A stretch of DNA of 64,000 nt, from positions 20,008,592-20,072,591 of the forward strand of contig NC_135554.1 of assembly GCF_964340395.1 (NCBI RefSeq). The letters are read 5' to 3'. Of the stretch, positions 39,867 to 53,084 are shown in pieces; the first letter of the stretch is position 1; the number at the start of each line of letters is the position of its first letter. The notes under the pieces were generated by a model that saw only the letters and a list, made by a program, of their open reading frames with translations, was not told the origin of the DNA and made no database searches. Source of the DNA: Glandiceps talaboti. Lineage: Eukaryota > Hemichordata > Enteropneusta > Spengelidae. The translations under genes and the position numbers were made by a program.

Positions 39867-42800
39867 CGGTACATACAGTACATGTATGCAGACACCCATA
39901 GTTTTATCGAGAAAATTTTGAAAATTTATTCTTTGCTCTTTTACCTCAAATATAATACAGTGTGATTTTATTTCCAAGTCTCCTTTCACTGTTTTTTTTT
40001 GTATGTGTGTAATTTGTTTGAGAAAGTTAATAATCATAAAGAAAGAATTAGAATGTCATTCTCATTCACTTTTTGTTCAAAAGTCTGACGCAATCGTTTG
40101 GAACATCAGATATCTAACACTACGTATCAATATATCAAACTTCTGAACTACATGTACCTGATCAGTACATGTACAATCAGATACATCTAGGAAATGTGTA
40201 TGTACAAAGTGATAACTCTTAGAAGAACACAACTCATCAAAGGTACTCTTCATTGACATCGCCCCCCTGTTGAGACTCAATGATATAAAGTGAGGAACGA
40301 TGGTACACATGCCCTGTTAAAGAACTGTGACTGATTAACAGTATTGTGCACTACTTCATCTACATGTAAGTGGCACTCACCATTCTGTTGACCTGGATAT
40401 CTCAAAACATACATTAACTTTAAAGATTTCGGTTCCTGTTCTCATAAAATTGTTCTAATATTGAATCACATTACTGACAAGACAGCATCTTGTATTTCTT
40501 CTTCTTTTTGTTCTCAAGTTATCCACTGAAATTTGATATGGAGCCAATAGATTATTACACTGTTCTTTCATTCTGGAATTGGATCTAAACATGGCGAGAA
40601 TGAAAGACCTTTACATATTGTACATTACATATCCTGCTTTCTTTTGATTATTTTATTTTCCCCCGTCATGTACAAGTACGTGACTCAAAAGCAGAACTTA
40701 ACACAAAATATTCAAGTTCCATGAGGTGCATTACATATGTGTATGTCCACCTAAAAATTTAAGATTTTTGATGGTATATATTCCATTTTACTTTCTGCAT
40801 TTATAGAATCACAAAATCTTTTTTAAAAAAGGAATCCCGAATTTTCACTTAAGGCCATCAATATTCATTCTTGCATGTATTCATTTATTTGCTGAAAACA
40901 TAATTGAAGCCAATCATTTATATCATTAGAGTTACTGATGCATTGCCTATCCTTGATACGTAAATGTTCGATTTCTGATCACATTTTCGAGTGTAAAGAA
41001 CTATCTTTGTCATAAAAATAAGTATTACAGCTGCACTACCACTTTAAAAGTTATAACACTTGGGAAATTGGATGTACCCATCATGTATACTTCCTGTAGA
41101 TGGTTTTATTATGAGCAAGATCATATACAACTGTCATATATACATGTTACACTGTACTAATAAGATTCAAAAACTCAATCACAAGTTAGTACTACAGGAA
41201 CACTAGTGTAAGCTTGTGACAAGCTTGTAGTATCCCAATCTTGTGACAAGCTTGCAGAGAAATTCACTGCCTCAGATACTTGCAAGCTTGCAGGGTATTA
41301 CAAATGTGTGACATTAAGCTTGCAGGACAGAGATTGAAACTTGAGCTAGTTGCAATCTTCAACTATATAGGCTCCTACAAGCTGTTTACTACGAGCTTGT
41401 TCCAAGCTTGTGCAAAGATTGTAGAAAGTCAGTTGCAACTTTCATACAGGAATACTATGAGGTATTGGGGCTATTATCAATGAACAAGAGCTTAATATAC
41501 ATATAGTTACATGTATACTTAATTGAATATGGTTCATGTGCATGTACAGATACATGTAGGCTGACATTTTATCCAACGCTAAGATGACAACCCTAAACAT
41601 TATATCTAAGCCTTGTCTTCCATCTACATGATGTTATCAAGTATGTATGATCAAGAACTTGAAGAAGTCGCCCTTTAAAGAAAATAACTAAAACTGAAGG
41701 CATTCTTGATAACATAAGTACCTATTCATCCTTTGGCATATGCAAATACACAGTGCTTCTCCTGACTAATGCATTTTTTGGAGTCTAAATTGATGTCAGT
41801 GCTACTTAAACTGAGACCTGCGTAACATGTGGGTGAAATGACATGAGAGGTATTACGATAAGATTAGGGATGAAAGTACCTGATAACAGCTGACATCTCT
41901 ACTTTCAGTGTCTGCAAGATAAGCTCTTTAAGAGGAAAATCATCATTTTTTAATGTCAATGGAAGAAACATCATTCTGTTCTTCCGATTCAATGTTTGAT
42001 GCAATTTTTTGTAACATTCATGGCCATAATTTTGAAGATACTTTTAATAATACATACATAATGCAATATGTCAATATTCCATCCTATGTTAATGAATGAA
42101 CATTTGCTATTTATATTTCTAATGATATAATTTCACATATATACATGTCAATGAAATATTAAATACCATACATGGACGAATATTTGATGTTTTTTAAAAC
42201 TCAGCGTGTGAATCCATTCATGCATTGTGCTTTCTTATCAGTGAAGCTAGACAGATTTAATACTAACTGAACATTCTTTTAATTAGTACCTACTGTTTCT
42301 ACGTTGCTTTGCAAGATAAGTTTTTCTCATCCAAATGTTAATCCTTACCTAGCTGACAAGTGCCGCTAAATTTATCTCCAATTCTATTCAATGAGTTTTC
42401 ATTACACAGCTGAGTATGTGATAACAACACTTGATTTTCCATATTCACCTTTGGGTTTTCATTTTATGGATTAGCTAGTCAGTGAAATGAGCTCCAGTAA
42501 ACCTTGTGGAGTAGTCAATGCTCAATCACAGTACAAATTTGAAAAAAAAAATATTGGATATAACTTGTATGTGATATAGTCTGAGTAAACCCCAGAGAGT
42601 TGCTAATGTGTCGGTATACAATGTATATTGAGGGAACACCTGGGGAAAAAAATATTTGCATATAAATTATGAGTGATGTGATCATCGAATGCAAACATTT
42701 TGTTATAAATAAGGAAGTTACAGTCATGTATATAAAGTGTCTGCCTCTACAGACATTGTATCTCACAATCATGGGTTAACTGAAACAGCCTTGAATACAG

Positions 42801-43304
42801 GAATAATCAGGTACATGTATACTAGTATTACATCAGGGTAGACAACACAACAATAACCACTTTACTTTAACGAAGAAACTGTCAGGCTGATGCATTTTAC
42901 AAAAGGCTTTCATTTTGAGCGATCAAAAGAATAAAAGCAAATGTATACAGTTACGACTATACATGTATATATACATGTATACAATGGCCAAATGCTTTCA
43001 AATGCTCCTGGTATGATAAATGTACATCAACATGCACAGTCACGTCACTATTGGTATTGATCTTTTGATATTCTGATGTCCCGAGAGACGTAAACGCATG
43101 ATGTACATTGTATACTTGCCAGTCGAACACTAATAATTGAACTCAATTCTCATCTTTGAGAAATCTGCTCCATGAATGATTGACTGATCTCAATATATGT
43201 TGTACAGCAAACTGACATTAAAAAGAACAGCATAACAATCCAGGTAACTGTGCTCATTCTAAATCGAAAAATGACTGCTATTCAGCAGAGTCATACATGT
43301 ATGA
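39866..43304. other. Unassigned DNA
   Basis: Holds the AAGCTTG cluster at 41.2-41.4 kb. Otherwise no gene, promoter or repeat can be supported. Confidence 0.35.
41195..41435. repeat. AAGCTTG-rich degenerate repeat cluster
   Basis: About ten copies of (C)AAGCTTG or a close variant (GAGCTTG, CAAGCTG) lie in 240 bases, often as 'tgtgacaagcttg(c/t)ag'. CAAGCTTG is a perfect palindrome, so the array can pair with itself on either strand. Confidence 0.6.
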
Positions 43305-43690
43305 GCCTCAAAATTAATGCATATTTCCCCTTGCTCTGTAGTACCTGTGTGCAAGATTTTGATATTTGACCCTGAAGGTCAAGGTCAAGGTCAAAGGCCA
43401 AAGTCTTAAGAGAAAGATGTAAATACGGGGGCAGACACTTCAATGGCATCTCTATGGATTACACTTTTGGAGTTATGCACTACATATTGATTTTTAAGTA
43501 CAAGTATAGCCGCCATATTTGCGTATGTTGGAAAGCAAAGTGACATGCATATGTTGCATATGATATGTCACCTTTGTGCTAGGTTTGATTGAAATTTGAT
43601 ATTGCATGTCAGACAAATGACATATTAAGGACAGAACAGATGGACAGACCCCACTATAACTATCCCCCTCCATAGTCCTTCCTCCAGGAG
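43305..43690 (+). repeat. Interspersed repeat with (AAGGTC)n and (GGACAGA)-like end
   Basis: The order is 'ttgaccctgaaggtcaaggt' with AAGGTCA units, then 'tggagttatgcac', 'gtgctaggtttgattgaaat', 'gtcagacaaatgacat', 'gacagaacagatggacagac' and 'cccactataactatccccct'. This architecture (GGTCA units, 'gtttgattgaaat', a series of GACAGA/GGACAGAC units, then 'actataac..cccc') is one I associate with abundant repeats of marine invertebrates. That link is from memory and unverified. Confidence 0.55.
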
Positions 43691-46600
43691 ACTAAAACAA
43701 ACGTAGCAAAACTGTGTGTTGGGGGTGTGGGGGTTGAAAATCCAACATCATGCTTTTCTGTATTAAGTGGGTGGGCAGAAGCAATCAGCGCTGCAGTTTC
43801 TTTGAAAGACACGACTACACATGTACATGTATATGTAGGGAAAAACATGTATTACGATAGATTGCTTTTCTACCTACTGGCAGTAACTGCATTAATTGGG
43901 ATACCAAAAGTCTGTAGCAATCTGCAAATTAAGTAATTCAATGAAAAAATTCATTCAAATCTTTAAGGAATGGCACACCAAACAATATGACCTTTTACAA
44001 AATGGAAGAAAAAAAAGATTGCCTGTTTTCAGATATGTATGAACATTATACAAAGTTTGCATACAAAGTTTACAATAATTGTACATGAAAATTCAAATCA
44101 CAGTATAGTCACACATGTGCACACACACCTCACGGTCCCACACTATGAAAACCTAACCAGTGATGTGAGCGAGAGATGTTAAATCTACACTTTATTCCCG
44201 TCCTGAACATAAATTTACATGATTTATGAGACTATTTTTCTCTCTTGAGTTAACTTTGGTGTCATGAAAATTTATTAGCCATGTCCAGTGTGGTTGTTGG
44301 GAAGTTCGGCTGAGTATAGAACTTACATTGTGTTTGTCAACAAAGAATACATTTCACCCAGACATCATGTATAGTAGATGACCACTGAACATGACTGTAG
44401 ACTCACTGACATACCCTTTCCTTATTCTGAAGCCTTTGTTCAGACTGTATTATACTTTTCAGCATATACAAATCTTTCATCCACAGGGGAAAACTTTCAT
44501 GTACAATGTAAAACATGGAAAATTGCATACCATGTGATCTGTATACACCCACTACATTACATTAAAAACGAAACACCTCTGCACTGTTTACAACTGCTAC
44601 AGAAAGTATTTTGCACGTTCCTTTTTAACTACTAACAACTGCCCACAGCAGCCCACACACATTTGCCATGTCCATATATATTACAGTCTAAGATTAATTT
44701 GAAAGCACCCACCATGTTCTTTTAACAAAAACCAAACTTAATTATACATCTTGTAATTTAAGACGAAGTCCTACAACAACTAAAGATTACAAGTAAAGCC
44801 GCAGGAATAGAGCTTTTCACAAAAACCCACCCACTATTTTAGCAGTATCTCTTTACATATATACAACAGTTACTCCACTGTCACATCTTCAACTATCAAC
44901 ATCATTCCAAAACTGACAGATAGTGATTTATCACAATCTAACTAATAGCTGCCACAACACATTAATTAACTTTTTATCACACACGCCATCCTTATAAATG
45001 ATAAATTAATAGCACAAGAGCGAACTTGAAGGTTCAATTACTCATTCTCATTTTAAAAAGCTATGATCAATGAATAATTCATTTATCCAATATCGAACTA
45101 GACAGAGAGCTTTCAAACATTTTCACAACAACTGCCACTTGTGAAATACCACTCTACATATCGAAAATTGAAATATTACAAATATAGCAGTCTCCTCCCC
45201 GAGGATGGTGGCTAATTTGCATAGTAATTTGCATTTAATAAAAACTGTAATTTGCATAATGTTGGCATAATGATCTGCATATAATATGCATGCCTTCATC
45301 ATTGAAACATACATGTACCCTGACATGTTTATATTAAACACTGTGATACACACATGGACATTGGGATCAGCCAATTTGTCTTCATGTGACAGTAATTATC
45401 ATAACATTGACATTCAAAGATTACTAAAATTTACGGATGGTAGAACACATTTCAAGCATGGCAGAATTAAACCTGCCAAGCATGGTGATATGGGTGGCAA
45501 GGTTGTAGCACGGCTCTTTCTCCACAAGTATTTATTAAGTGAAAGTATCTAATATTCATCTCAGCTTTCCTAACAAACCAGACAGAATATATAGAGTTTC
45601 AATTAAGAGACACAATGTTTTTTTTACATCTCACGCAACATTTTTGTAACGAATTACACAAACAAAATACATAGGCACTGATAGCTGTGCACACACACTC
45701 ATGAAATGTTACATTTGATGTGATGTTGATTTGTGTTAACAGACAAATGTATCAATGTATATGCTTGTCATCCTGCAAACCAGAGCTATTATTTCTTCAG
45801 TAGGGACCGGCTCGTTACGAACGGCACCGTAAAACGGTCGTGGTTTGCGACGATGATGCTTGTGTGCTATCAGTGTCTTTATTTTGTTTTATGTAATTTG
45901 TAACAAAAAATGTCCGAGACGTGAAAAATATCATCCTGCCTAATTGAAACTTTGAAGTCACTCTAGTGACAGTAGATTTATCACATTATATAATTATGTT
46001 CCATGGTACCGTGTGATGCTTCTCAGTAACGACATATGATATTTCCAGCATTATATAAAGGTTGAAATAATTAATTCATTGGGCATAAAAGACATGTATA
46101 TATCAAACTTTTTAAAGACAGTGTTCAATTTACCATGTAATTCACAAAAAAGAGGTCAATTTCAACACTTATATATAATTTTCAAGCTTTTAAAGTGGTA
46201 TGCCACTGGGTTTTGGAGAGATTTGACATCATGTACTTACTTATATGTATGAATGCCAAGAAACACCGAGTTGAAACTTGTTCCTCATTCACTGTTCAGT
46301 GCAGATCTTCACCATGGGCATAGTCATTACTTTCATTTTAAGAATTATGCAAATTGTGTTATTCTAAATTTATTGACATTTTTCATCTTTACTAAGAAAC
46401 TGAGATCGCTAACAAATAGCTGAGCTAAGCAAACGGAATGTCAGTGATTCAATGGATGGCTTCTACCGATTTTTTTTGTACAAGAAATTTAGATTAAACA
46501 TCTGATTCAGCATATAGATGAAGTTACTTCAAATGTAAAAAAAAACATGACTATTTATGTTCTGCTAATCAACATGCATAAAGCATGTAATTCTTAAAAT

Positions 46601-48791
46601 GAAAAAAAGAATAATACAGAAAAATGTATGGGGGCTTAAAAAGTTCATACCAAGGCCATACACTTGATCATATATTAAATGCACTTGTACTTGGTGAGAA
46701 ATAAATCATAAAAGATTCATGTGCTTGGTTAACAACTTTCAGACTTGTTCAGAAATAAATGTTAATAGAGTTTGTGTCAATGTCTTACAGGATTACAAAC
46801 CACTGACTGTTTGACCACAAAACTGAGAGGGAACAGTCAACAACTCAGCATGATCATGCGGGCCCACGGCAGGTAAAAGCATCCTGATATATCTCCATAC
46901 TAATAGTGTTAATGGCAGATGCTGAAGACAAGCCTTAAGCTGTTTCTTTCAGATTTGTATCTGATTATATTTACTGCAGTAATAGAAAAAAATTGATTCT
47001 CAAAGGAAGCCACATGTGGGCTTGCAATCCCTGGCAGCATGGACACAAATTTTTTTATTCAAGATGTGATTCGTTAGGATTTACGCAGTTACATTCTGTC
47101 AAAGGATTTTTTTAAGACGGCATACAGACCTGCAGCATAACACCTGGATGAGATTATCCATCATGTCTCATAACACTCAAAATACCTGGAAAAGATGTTT
47201 CATCCGAGCACATCACACGGAAGCAGACACCAGGGAAACAGGCTTATATTGATATGTAAGATATTGACAGAAAACATCTCATATTTTCCTGTTTTGTCAA
47301 CCTAAAGACTTAAATATGGACAAAATCAGAAGGTGACATAATCTCTTTTTTTCCATCCTAAACAACTTTCATAATAGCAAATAATGGCGGATAATTACTT
47401 CAAACTAAGGACTTACAGGCAGAAAAAAATACTAGATAATCTCCTCTCCTTTCTCAATCTAACATAAGACTTAAGCCATTACTAATCTCTGCACCTTCAG
47501 GAACAAACAAATACTGCCTGCTAAATCTGCAAGAAATATTAAATCCCCATATTAATATGCCACCAATCAACATGTACCTCTACAAAAATCATTGTATTTT
47601 CATGACTTTTGAGCTTCCATCGGCATGGATTTTGTATAAAGTTGGCTTAATAAATATCACCAAGTCAACATAGTTTAGTACAAAGTTATCAAAGTCTTGA
47701 GTTACATCACATAAAAAAATGTTTCATTTTTAAAGCCCTTCTCCATTCCATTACTTTATAAGTCTCAATTCTGAGTAATTTTCATATTCATTTTCACCCC
47801 TCAAGTTTTTAACAACAGAGGAAAAAGAACTTATTGCCCACGAGAATGTCATATACATGTAGGTTAGATGATACATCTTCACGGCTAAGTTGGGCGTAGT
47901 AAAGCAAAGCTGGACTAATCCATGCAAAGATCTGTCTTATCAAACATTGACCAACTTAGTCATTGGCTGCTTGTTTTGATTAATGACAGCATCAAAATTG
48001 TCACTCAAGGGCTCATACAATAGTTTAATATTTGATACGGAACAGAGTTGCAAACAAACATTGTTAGATGTGTTGGAGGGGGACACAGTATAAGCCATTG
48101 TTTAATCAATCTCAGTAGGATGTCTTCTCAATAAAATACAAAATTGTAGCAAATGAGCTGTGAATATTTCTATTGGGCAATAGCTCAGGGTAAACAGTGT
48201 CCGTACAGATGAGGAATGGCATCCATTATTTATTGTTAATTAATGTAATGTATATTTATTACAAATAATGTAATGTATATTTATGCAGATTGTACATAAC
48301 ATAGCAATTACTAAATATGTTTACCTAATTTATTTACAAATCATTTCCAGTATGTACAATAACAAACTTTTCCTATATTTTTGTCTTGGTCTATTATTTC
48401 CTATCAATTTTTTCAAGTTGAATAACATATATGTTTATTACTCAAACAGTCATAATAAATAGCTATTTCTCAACATTATGTCCATTTCAAGGGGTATGGT
48501 TATACGTAAGCATTGAAATTTCAAATAACATAGACTCAGAAGATGTTGGTCAACAAATAAGAAGATAAAACTCAGTTGAATTACAGTCTTTTGTATGCAA
48601 TCAAAAGTTTCGTCCACAATTTCTACTTTATACAGCGAATTTCACATTACCGTTCAGCTTTTCTGTTTAATACAACCACACAGAAACCAATAAGATACTG
48701 GACATGTACAATTTCAGATAGCGAGATTGAATGAGTTCAGTTTCTTGCTTCATTTTGTCTAGGTGAAATGAACTACACATGTCACCATATA
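43691..48791. other. Unassigned DNA, includes an ATTTGCAT cluster and a CpG-rich patch
   Basis: Around 45212-45290 there are three ATTTGCAT/TTTGCATA motifs and a TATGCATGC. At 45806-45862 a short patch is unusually CpG-rich for the window and contains the small inverted repeat ACCGTaaaACGGT. Frames of 60-88 codons at 43.7, 44.4 and 45.1-45.5 kb are not supported as genes. Confidence 0.4.
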
Positions 48792-49031
48792 CACTATACG
48801 AAAAGACATATTTGACCATATCTTGGGCAGAGGATATGTAAATGAGGGTAGTATGAGACGAAGTACCACCTTTGACTTAATTTACCCCCGGTGATCTCTC
48901 ACCTGGGAGTTGTAGACAGTCAAAAGTGGTACTGCGTCTCAAACTACCCCTGGACAGAGATGGTAGTTAGGTGGGTCTCACCTAGGGTAAAGGTTGGGTA
49001 AAGGTGGATAAATTTGACTTTTCGTATAGTG
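48792..49031. mobile_element. Foldback MITE, about 240 bp
   Basis: The two ends are a perfect 14-bp inverted repeat, CACTATACGAAAAG at 48792-48805 and its reverse complement at 49018-49031. Inner arms also pair: 'gggtagtatgagacgaagta' + 'ccacctttgact' against, reverse-complemented, 'gggtagtttgagacgcagta' + 'ccacttttgact'. ATA flanks both ends (48789-48791 and 49032-49034), a possible 3-bp target duplication, though so short and AT-rich a match may be chance. No coding capacity; a 60-codon frame overlapping the right end is not a gene. Confidence 0.8.
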
Positions 49032-52000
49032 ATACAGACATCAAATGAACACCACAAAATCGATTTTACGTGCTCTTCATTGGGTGTTTGATACAAAGGA
49101 AAACACTGACGCCCGAATGTCTGCATGGAGTTGCAATGTATTAATAAATTATTTCTCTTTTAGATTATATGTAGCAAAAAATGTGATTTTGCTATTGAAG
49201 TGTGGCATATACCGGTACATTAACAGTTTCTTATTGGTTTTTGTGTGGTTGTATCAAACAGAAAAGCTGCACAGTATTGTGAAATTCACTGTACATGTAT
49301 GTGGTACATTTTTTGTATATGTGGAATTTGAATATTGTATGATGCCAAGATGGCCAGAAGGAATCTTTTGTTATCATCTGTAGAGCATTTGGGCGATACA
49401 GACATGTAAGTGGGGTCAACAGCTATACCCTTTTAACTCAAAACTCAATTTCCTGTTTCAATATGGAAGTCAGGGATTGATAGCTCCGCTTTGTTGGCAG
49501 TTCCTTCAGTATGACACGTACAATCAGTGTTTCTACAAACTCACTATTACTACACACAGAAGTTTGTAATCCCTAAGTATTCTTGATGTGGTTAAAGTAA
49601 AGATGTGCAAAATTAATTGCACGCAATGTGTAGATGTAGGAATGGATATCTTCTCTTGAAAGACACAGCACCCATCAATCACAATTGAAAAAAGTTGCAT
49701 TTCTTATCAGGATACATGACTGTACATGACTGTCTTACAATGGAAGTAGTGTATTCCCTTAGTGTCACACACGTCTTTTTCCCATAGACCTGTCAATTTA
49801 ATATTTGCTGGAGAAAAGTAATGATCACATTCATACAAATATACAACAGTGGTCTTAGTATATTATACTACATGACTATACCTTCTTCCAAAGCTTTGTA
49901 AATATCTTGTACATGTATATATACCACACTGTACGCAACATTGAACTCTTGATCACGTTTCAAAAATTTCATAATATGCAAAACTAAACCAAGTCAACAA
50001 TGTGATAACATTTATAGGGTGGAAATGAATGGTCATGGACTCTTGGGTGGGTTCATATATTAGTAACAAATAAAATTTCTACACACACAGTCAAACAAAT
50101 TTGGAAGAACACCCCCTAAGGATCTATGCTAACAAAACATCAGTGAACATTTGCTAGCCTGGTTTATGACCTTAAATGACCTTTGTGACCTCAAAATAAC
50201 TTCTTAGTATGTTGTGAAGTAAACTTTGCACAAATTATCCTTTTCCTATTCTACGACATCATCATGTTTGGTTTTTTTGTGGTTAGCGCAGAATTTTTCA
50301 ACCCATATTGATATCTGAAAATACAAGTGCATACAATAACATAACATAACCTGATCAAAATCTTATTTTTAGGAATATGGTTCAATTGCTTTATATACCT
50401 CTATTGCCTTTTATACTGTTGTTTGTTTTGTCCCAGGTGAGGCCTCTCTAGTCAATAAAGATGTTCTGTGTATTTGTAACATTTAGAAAACTGGCTGCAG
50501 ACTAGTTGACAAAAATACTCCAATACATATAATGGTATACTGTACATCAATGTTTTATCATTCTATGGACAATACTCGAATATTCAAGTGTATACTTTCA
50601 TTTCATTGTTGTTTGCTTTTGTTTTGTTTTTCTTTTGTGTTGTGGGGTTTTTTTTGTTTGTTTGTTTGTTGTTGTTTTTTAGGAGTTTTTTTGTTTTTGT
50701 TTTGTTTTGGTTTTTTTGTTTTGGTTTTTTTGGAGGGGGGGGGGGTTCATGTCCCTTTTTCAGTGTTTTTATGACATGCATTGTCATAGCTTCTGCAGTT
50801 TTCCTTGATGGCACATACCTTTTCATTGTTTGCACAGTGTATCTTTTAGATGTGTCATTCTGATATTGAATGGATTTTGTTATGTATTTCACAGTACGAG
50901 CAAAATAAATAATACTTTTCATTTGTTTCCATCTTGTATTGATGTAGGAGAAACCATGCCACCGTAATTTCTCTTACGTAAGAATAAAAAGAAAGGATCT
51001 TTCATCTTGTAATGTATGGGATGTCTACTTCTAATGAAAAATCACCTCATTTAACCTCAACATTGTTTGAATACGTAACCCTTACCAAGTTTTAAGTCGG
51101 CTTTTCTGCCCGGTTTCTACCGGGACTTAAATTCTACATGTACAACTGTACAATGTACTGCGAAGGTTGTGGCCTTTTAGTGATTGACGATACTTTGGGC
51201 ATTTCTAAAAAAATAGATAACCATCTGGAGAGTAGTCCACAAAAGTAGTGCCATCTAGAATGACATTAATGTTTTATCTGTCTACTGTATGTTGACAATG
51301 TTTGGTGATGTTGCTTCTAATGGAAAGCTTTTGATTTGTCTGACAAGGAAACAATTACGAGTCATAGATAACCCTCATTTGACATGGCTCAGGGAAAAAC
51401 ACCACTTATCTCGAGTACACAAAAAAAAAACGCAAGTAGAAACTACCTAAATTAAAGGATAAATTTGATAATATAACCTCAGGCTTAACGTCTATCAAAG
51501 TTGTGTCTATCAGGGTATGATGAAAAGGATTACTTGCATGGTATTTGATAAAGTTGAAACCTGCTTAACCCTGAGTTTTCCTTTGTTTAAAACATGTACT
51601 AAATTGTGAATCCTTTTAAAACCTGTCAAGTGGAAACAATATATGCACTGGACATGATAGTTTATACAATGATTACTTTTGTTTAGAGTGGCCATACTTA
51701 ATTCTAAGTCTCTCATTGCAACACCTTAACAAAGACAAGTTAATCGGTCGGTCGGTCAGTCGGTCGGTTAGAGATTTATTTTAAAGATTTTTAAAAAGTA
51801 TGTATAAATAGATGTTGATAATACTTGCAATTCATAATCGTATTTTAACAGTCTGAATGAATTAGAAGTGACAATTAAAGTCAGAGGGAAACTTACAACC
51901 ATTTTTTTTATTAAATTACACAAATTTTAGCAATAAACAATAACTTTCACTCATATACATGCATGTGAGGTTTCCATCTGCCAATCAGTGATGTTGCCAG

Positions 52001-52157
52001 TTTTCCTACTCCCGCCATAGAGGGCACTGATTTAATGTTTGCCATATTGAATAAATATAGGATCAGTCAGGTCATGAAAAACAGAATTTACTAAGTCTGC
52101 CCTTAATACCTACATGTACATGTAGTCTTTACAAATCACTTCCTGTACATACAACTG
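49032..52157. other. Unassigned DNA with T/G-rich tract
   Basis: A 112-codon frame at 49045-49383 begins inside the foldback element and has no recognisable motif. At 50616-50748 a T-rich, G-interrupted tract ends in a run of about 11 G, producing spurious frames on both strands. A (CGGT)n run lies at about 51744-51769. Confidence 0.4.
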
Positions 52158-52265
52158 TGGCGGTCGGTTGCCGATCGGGGGCCCGGAGGCGCGTTGTGTC
52201 CCAATCGCTCGACCAGTTTGCGCCTCGTGTTATCACTGCACACACTAGGCTCTCACACAACAACA
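52158..52265. promoter_or_regulatory. Small GC-rich, CpG-containing islet
   Basis: About 100 bases with far more G/C and CpG than the surroundings (including 'gatcgggggcccggaggcgc'), immediately upstream on the + strand of the 34-bp repeat at 52327. It could be a promoter-proximal or 5' exon remnant, or foreign DNA. No TATA box, start codon or family match fixes its role. Confidence 0.3.
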
Positions 52266-52326
52266 ACACGAGACTGTTCGTTTGAATTGTGATCGACACT
52301 TTGCTGGTTTAATTCTTCATCACCAT

Positions 52327-52360
52327 CTACAACATGATGGGAAGGCGAAAGGTCAAGAGG
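52327..52360. repeat. 34-bp direct repeat, copy 1
   Basis: Identical over 34 bases to 52637-52670, exactly 310 bases away. On the minus strand it is pyrimidine-rich and ends TTGTAG, a good 3' splice acceptor shape, with ATGG following. Confidence 0.9.
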
Positions 52361-52636
52361 GTAACAACTTTACAATAAAATACTAGAATACAAAGTTACA
52401 AGCTCATCAAAACTTGAAATACATCTATGACGCAATGCTAAATACAGGCGACTATGACAGTTCAATCACAGATGTTTCAATGTCTCAAAAAGTAGTAAAA
52501 TCTAAATGAAAACTTTCCAAACTTCACTCGGACATCAATACATATGTCATCTTTCATTTGGCATACATCAAGAGTCTGGATGCTTTGGATTACTACACAA
52601 ATTAAATAGTTTTTCTGAAGACATGAAATCACTTAC

Positions 52637-52670
52637 CTACAACATGATGGGAAGGCGAAAGGTCAAGAGG
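52637..52670. repeat. 34-bp direct repeat, copy 2
   Basis: Identical partner of 52327-52360. On the minus strand it ends GTAG and is followed immediately by GTAAGT (52636-52631), a consensus 5' splice donor. Confidence 0.9.
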
Positions 52671-52889
52671 TCAAGACGAACATCGCCCTCTCACACATGA
52701 AGTGAATTACTTTTGTCTTTACTATATGCACAAAGGTATAAAGCTTACAACATAAATATAAATTAACAACACTACCACAAGGTTCTAAGAACCTGGGTCA
52801 CACAACAACAAAATTTAATGTTTTACATTTTTTTTAAATATTTTGTATGATTTATTGAGTTGCACACATGGGCTTGGTCTGTATTGTTT

Positions 52890-52982
52890 AATATTGGTTT
52901 TTCAAGTAGAAAAATAGTGAAATTGTTTTACTGATGAAAAATCCCAAATAAAATATCTATTTTTCATCCACTTGGACATGTT
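52890..52982 (-). mobile_element. TIR element family B, single arm
   Basis: On the minus strand this reads 'catgtccaagtggatgaaaa', 'tattttatttgggattttt', 'aaaacaatttcac', 'ctacttgaaaaaccaatatt', matching the arms at 21646-21972. The facing arm is not identified, although 'attgtttaatattgg' just inside also matches the internal side of the full element. Confidence 0.65.
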
Positions 52983-53084
52983 AAACATGACCAATACCTT
53001 TGACTATATATTTACACTCTCTGCTTTTCAATAAAACTGATATTTTTTTTACATTTCATAGTGAAATTTATACGTAAGGATACT

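Noticed and set aside
49045-49383. 112-codon ATG frame
   Set aside because: It starts just past the foldback element, is hydrophobic and AT-driven, overlaps an antisense frame, and has no recognisable motif.
50532-50922. Frames on both strands rich in F/V or K/N/T
   Set aside because: They come from the T-rich, G-interrupted low-complexity tract.
52158-52265. Fragment of ribosomal RNA
   Set aside because: GC-rich, but I recognise no conserved rRNA segment in it.
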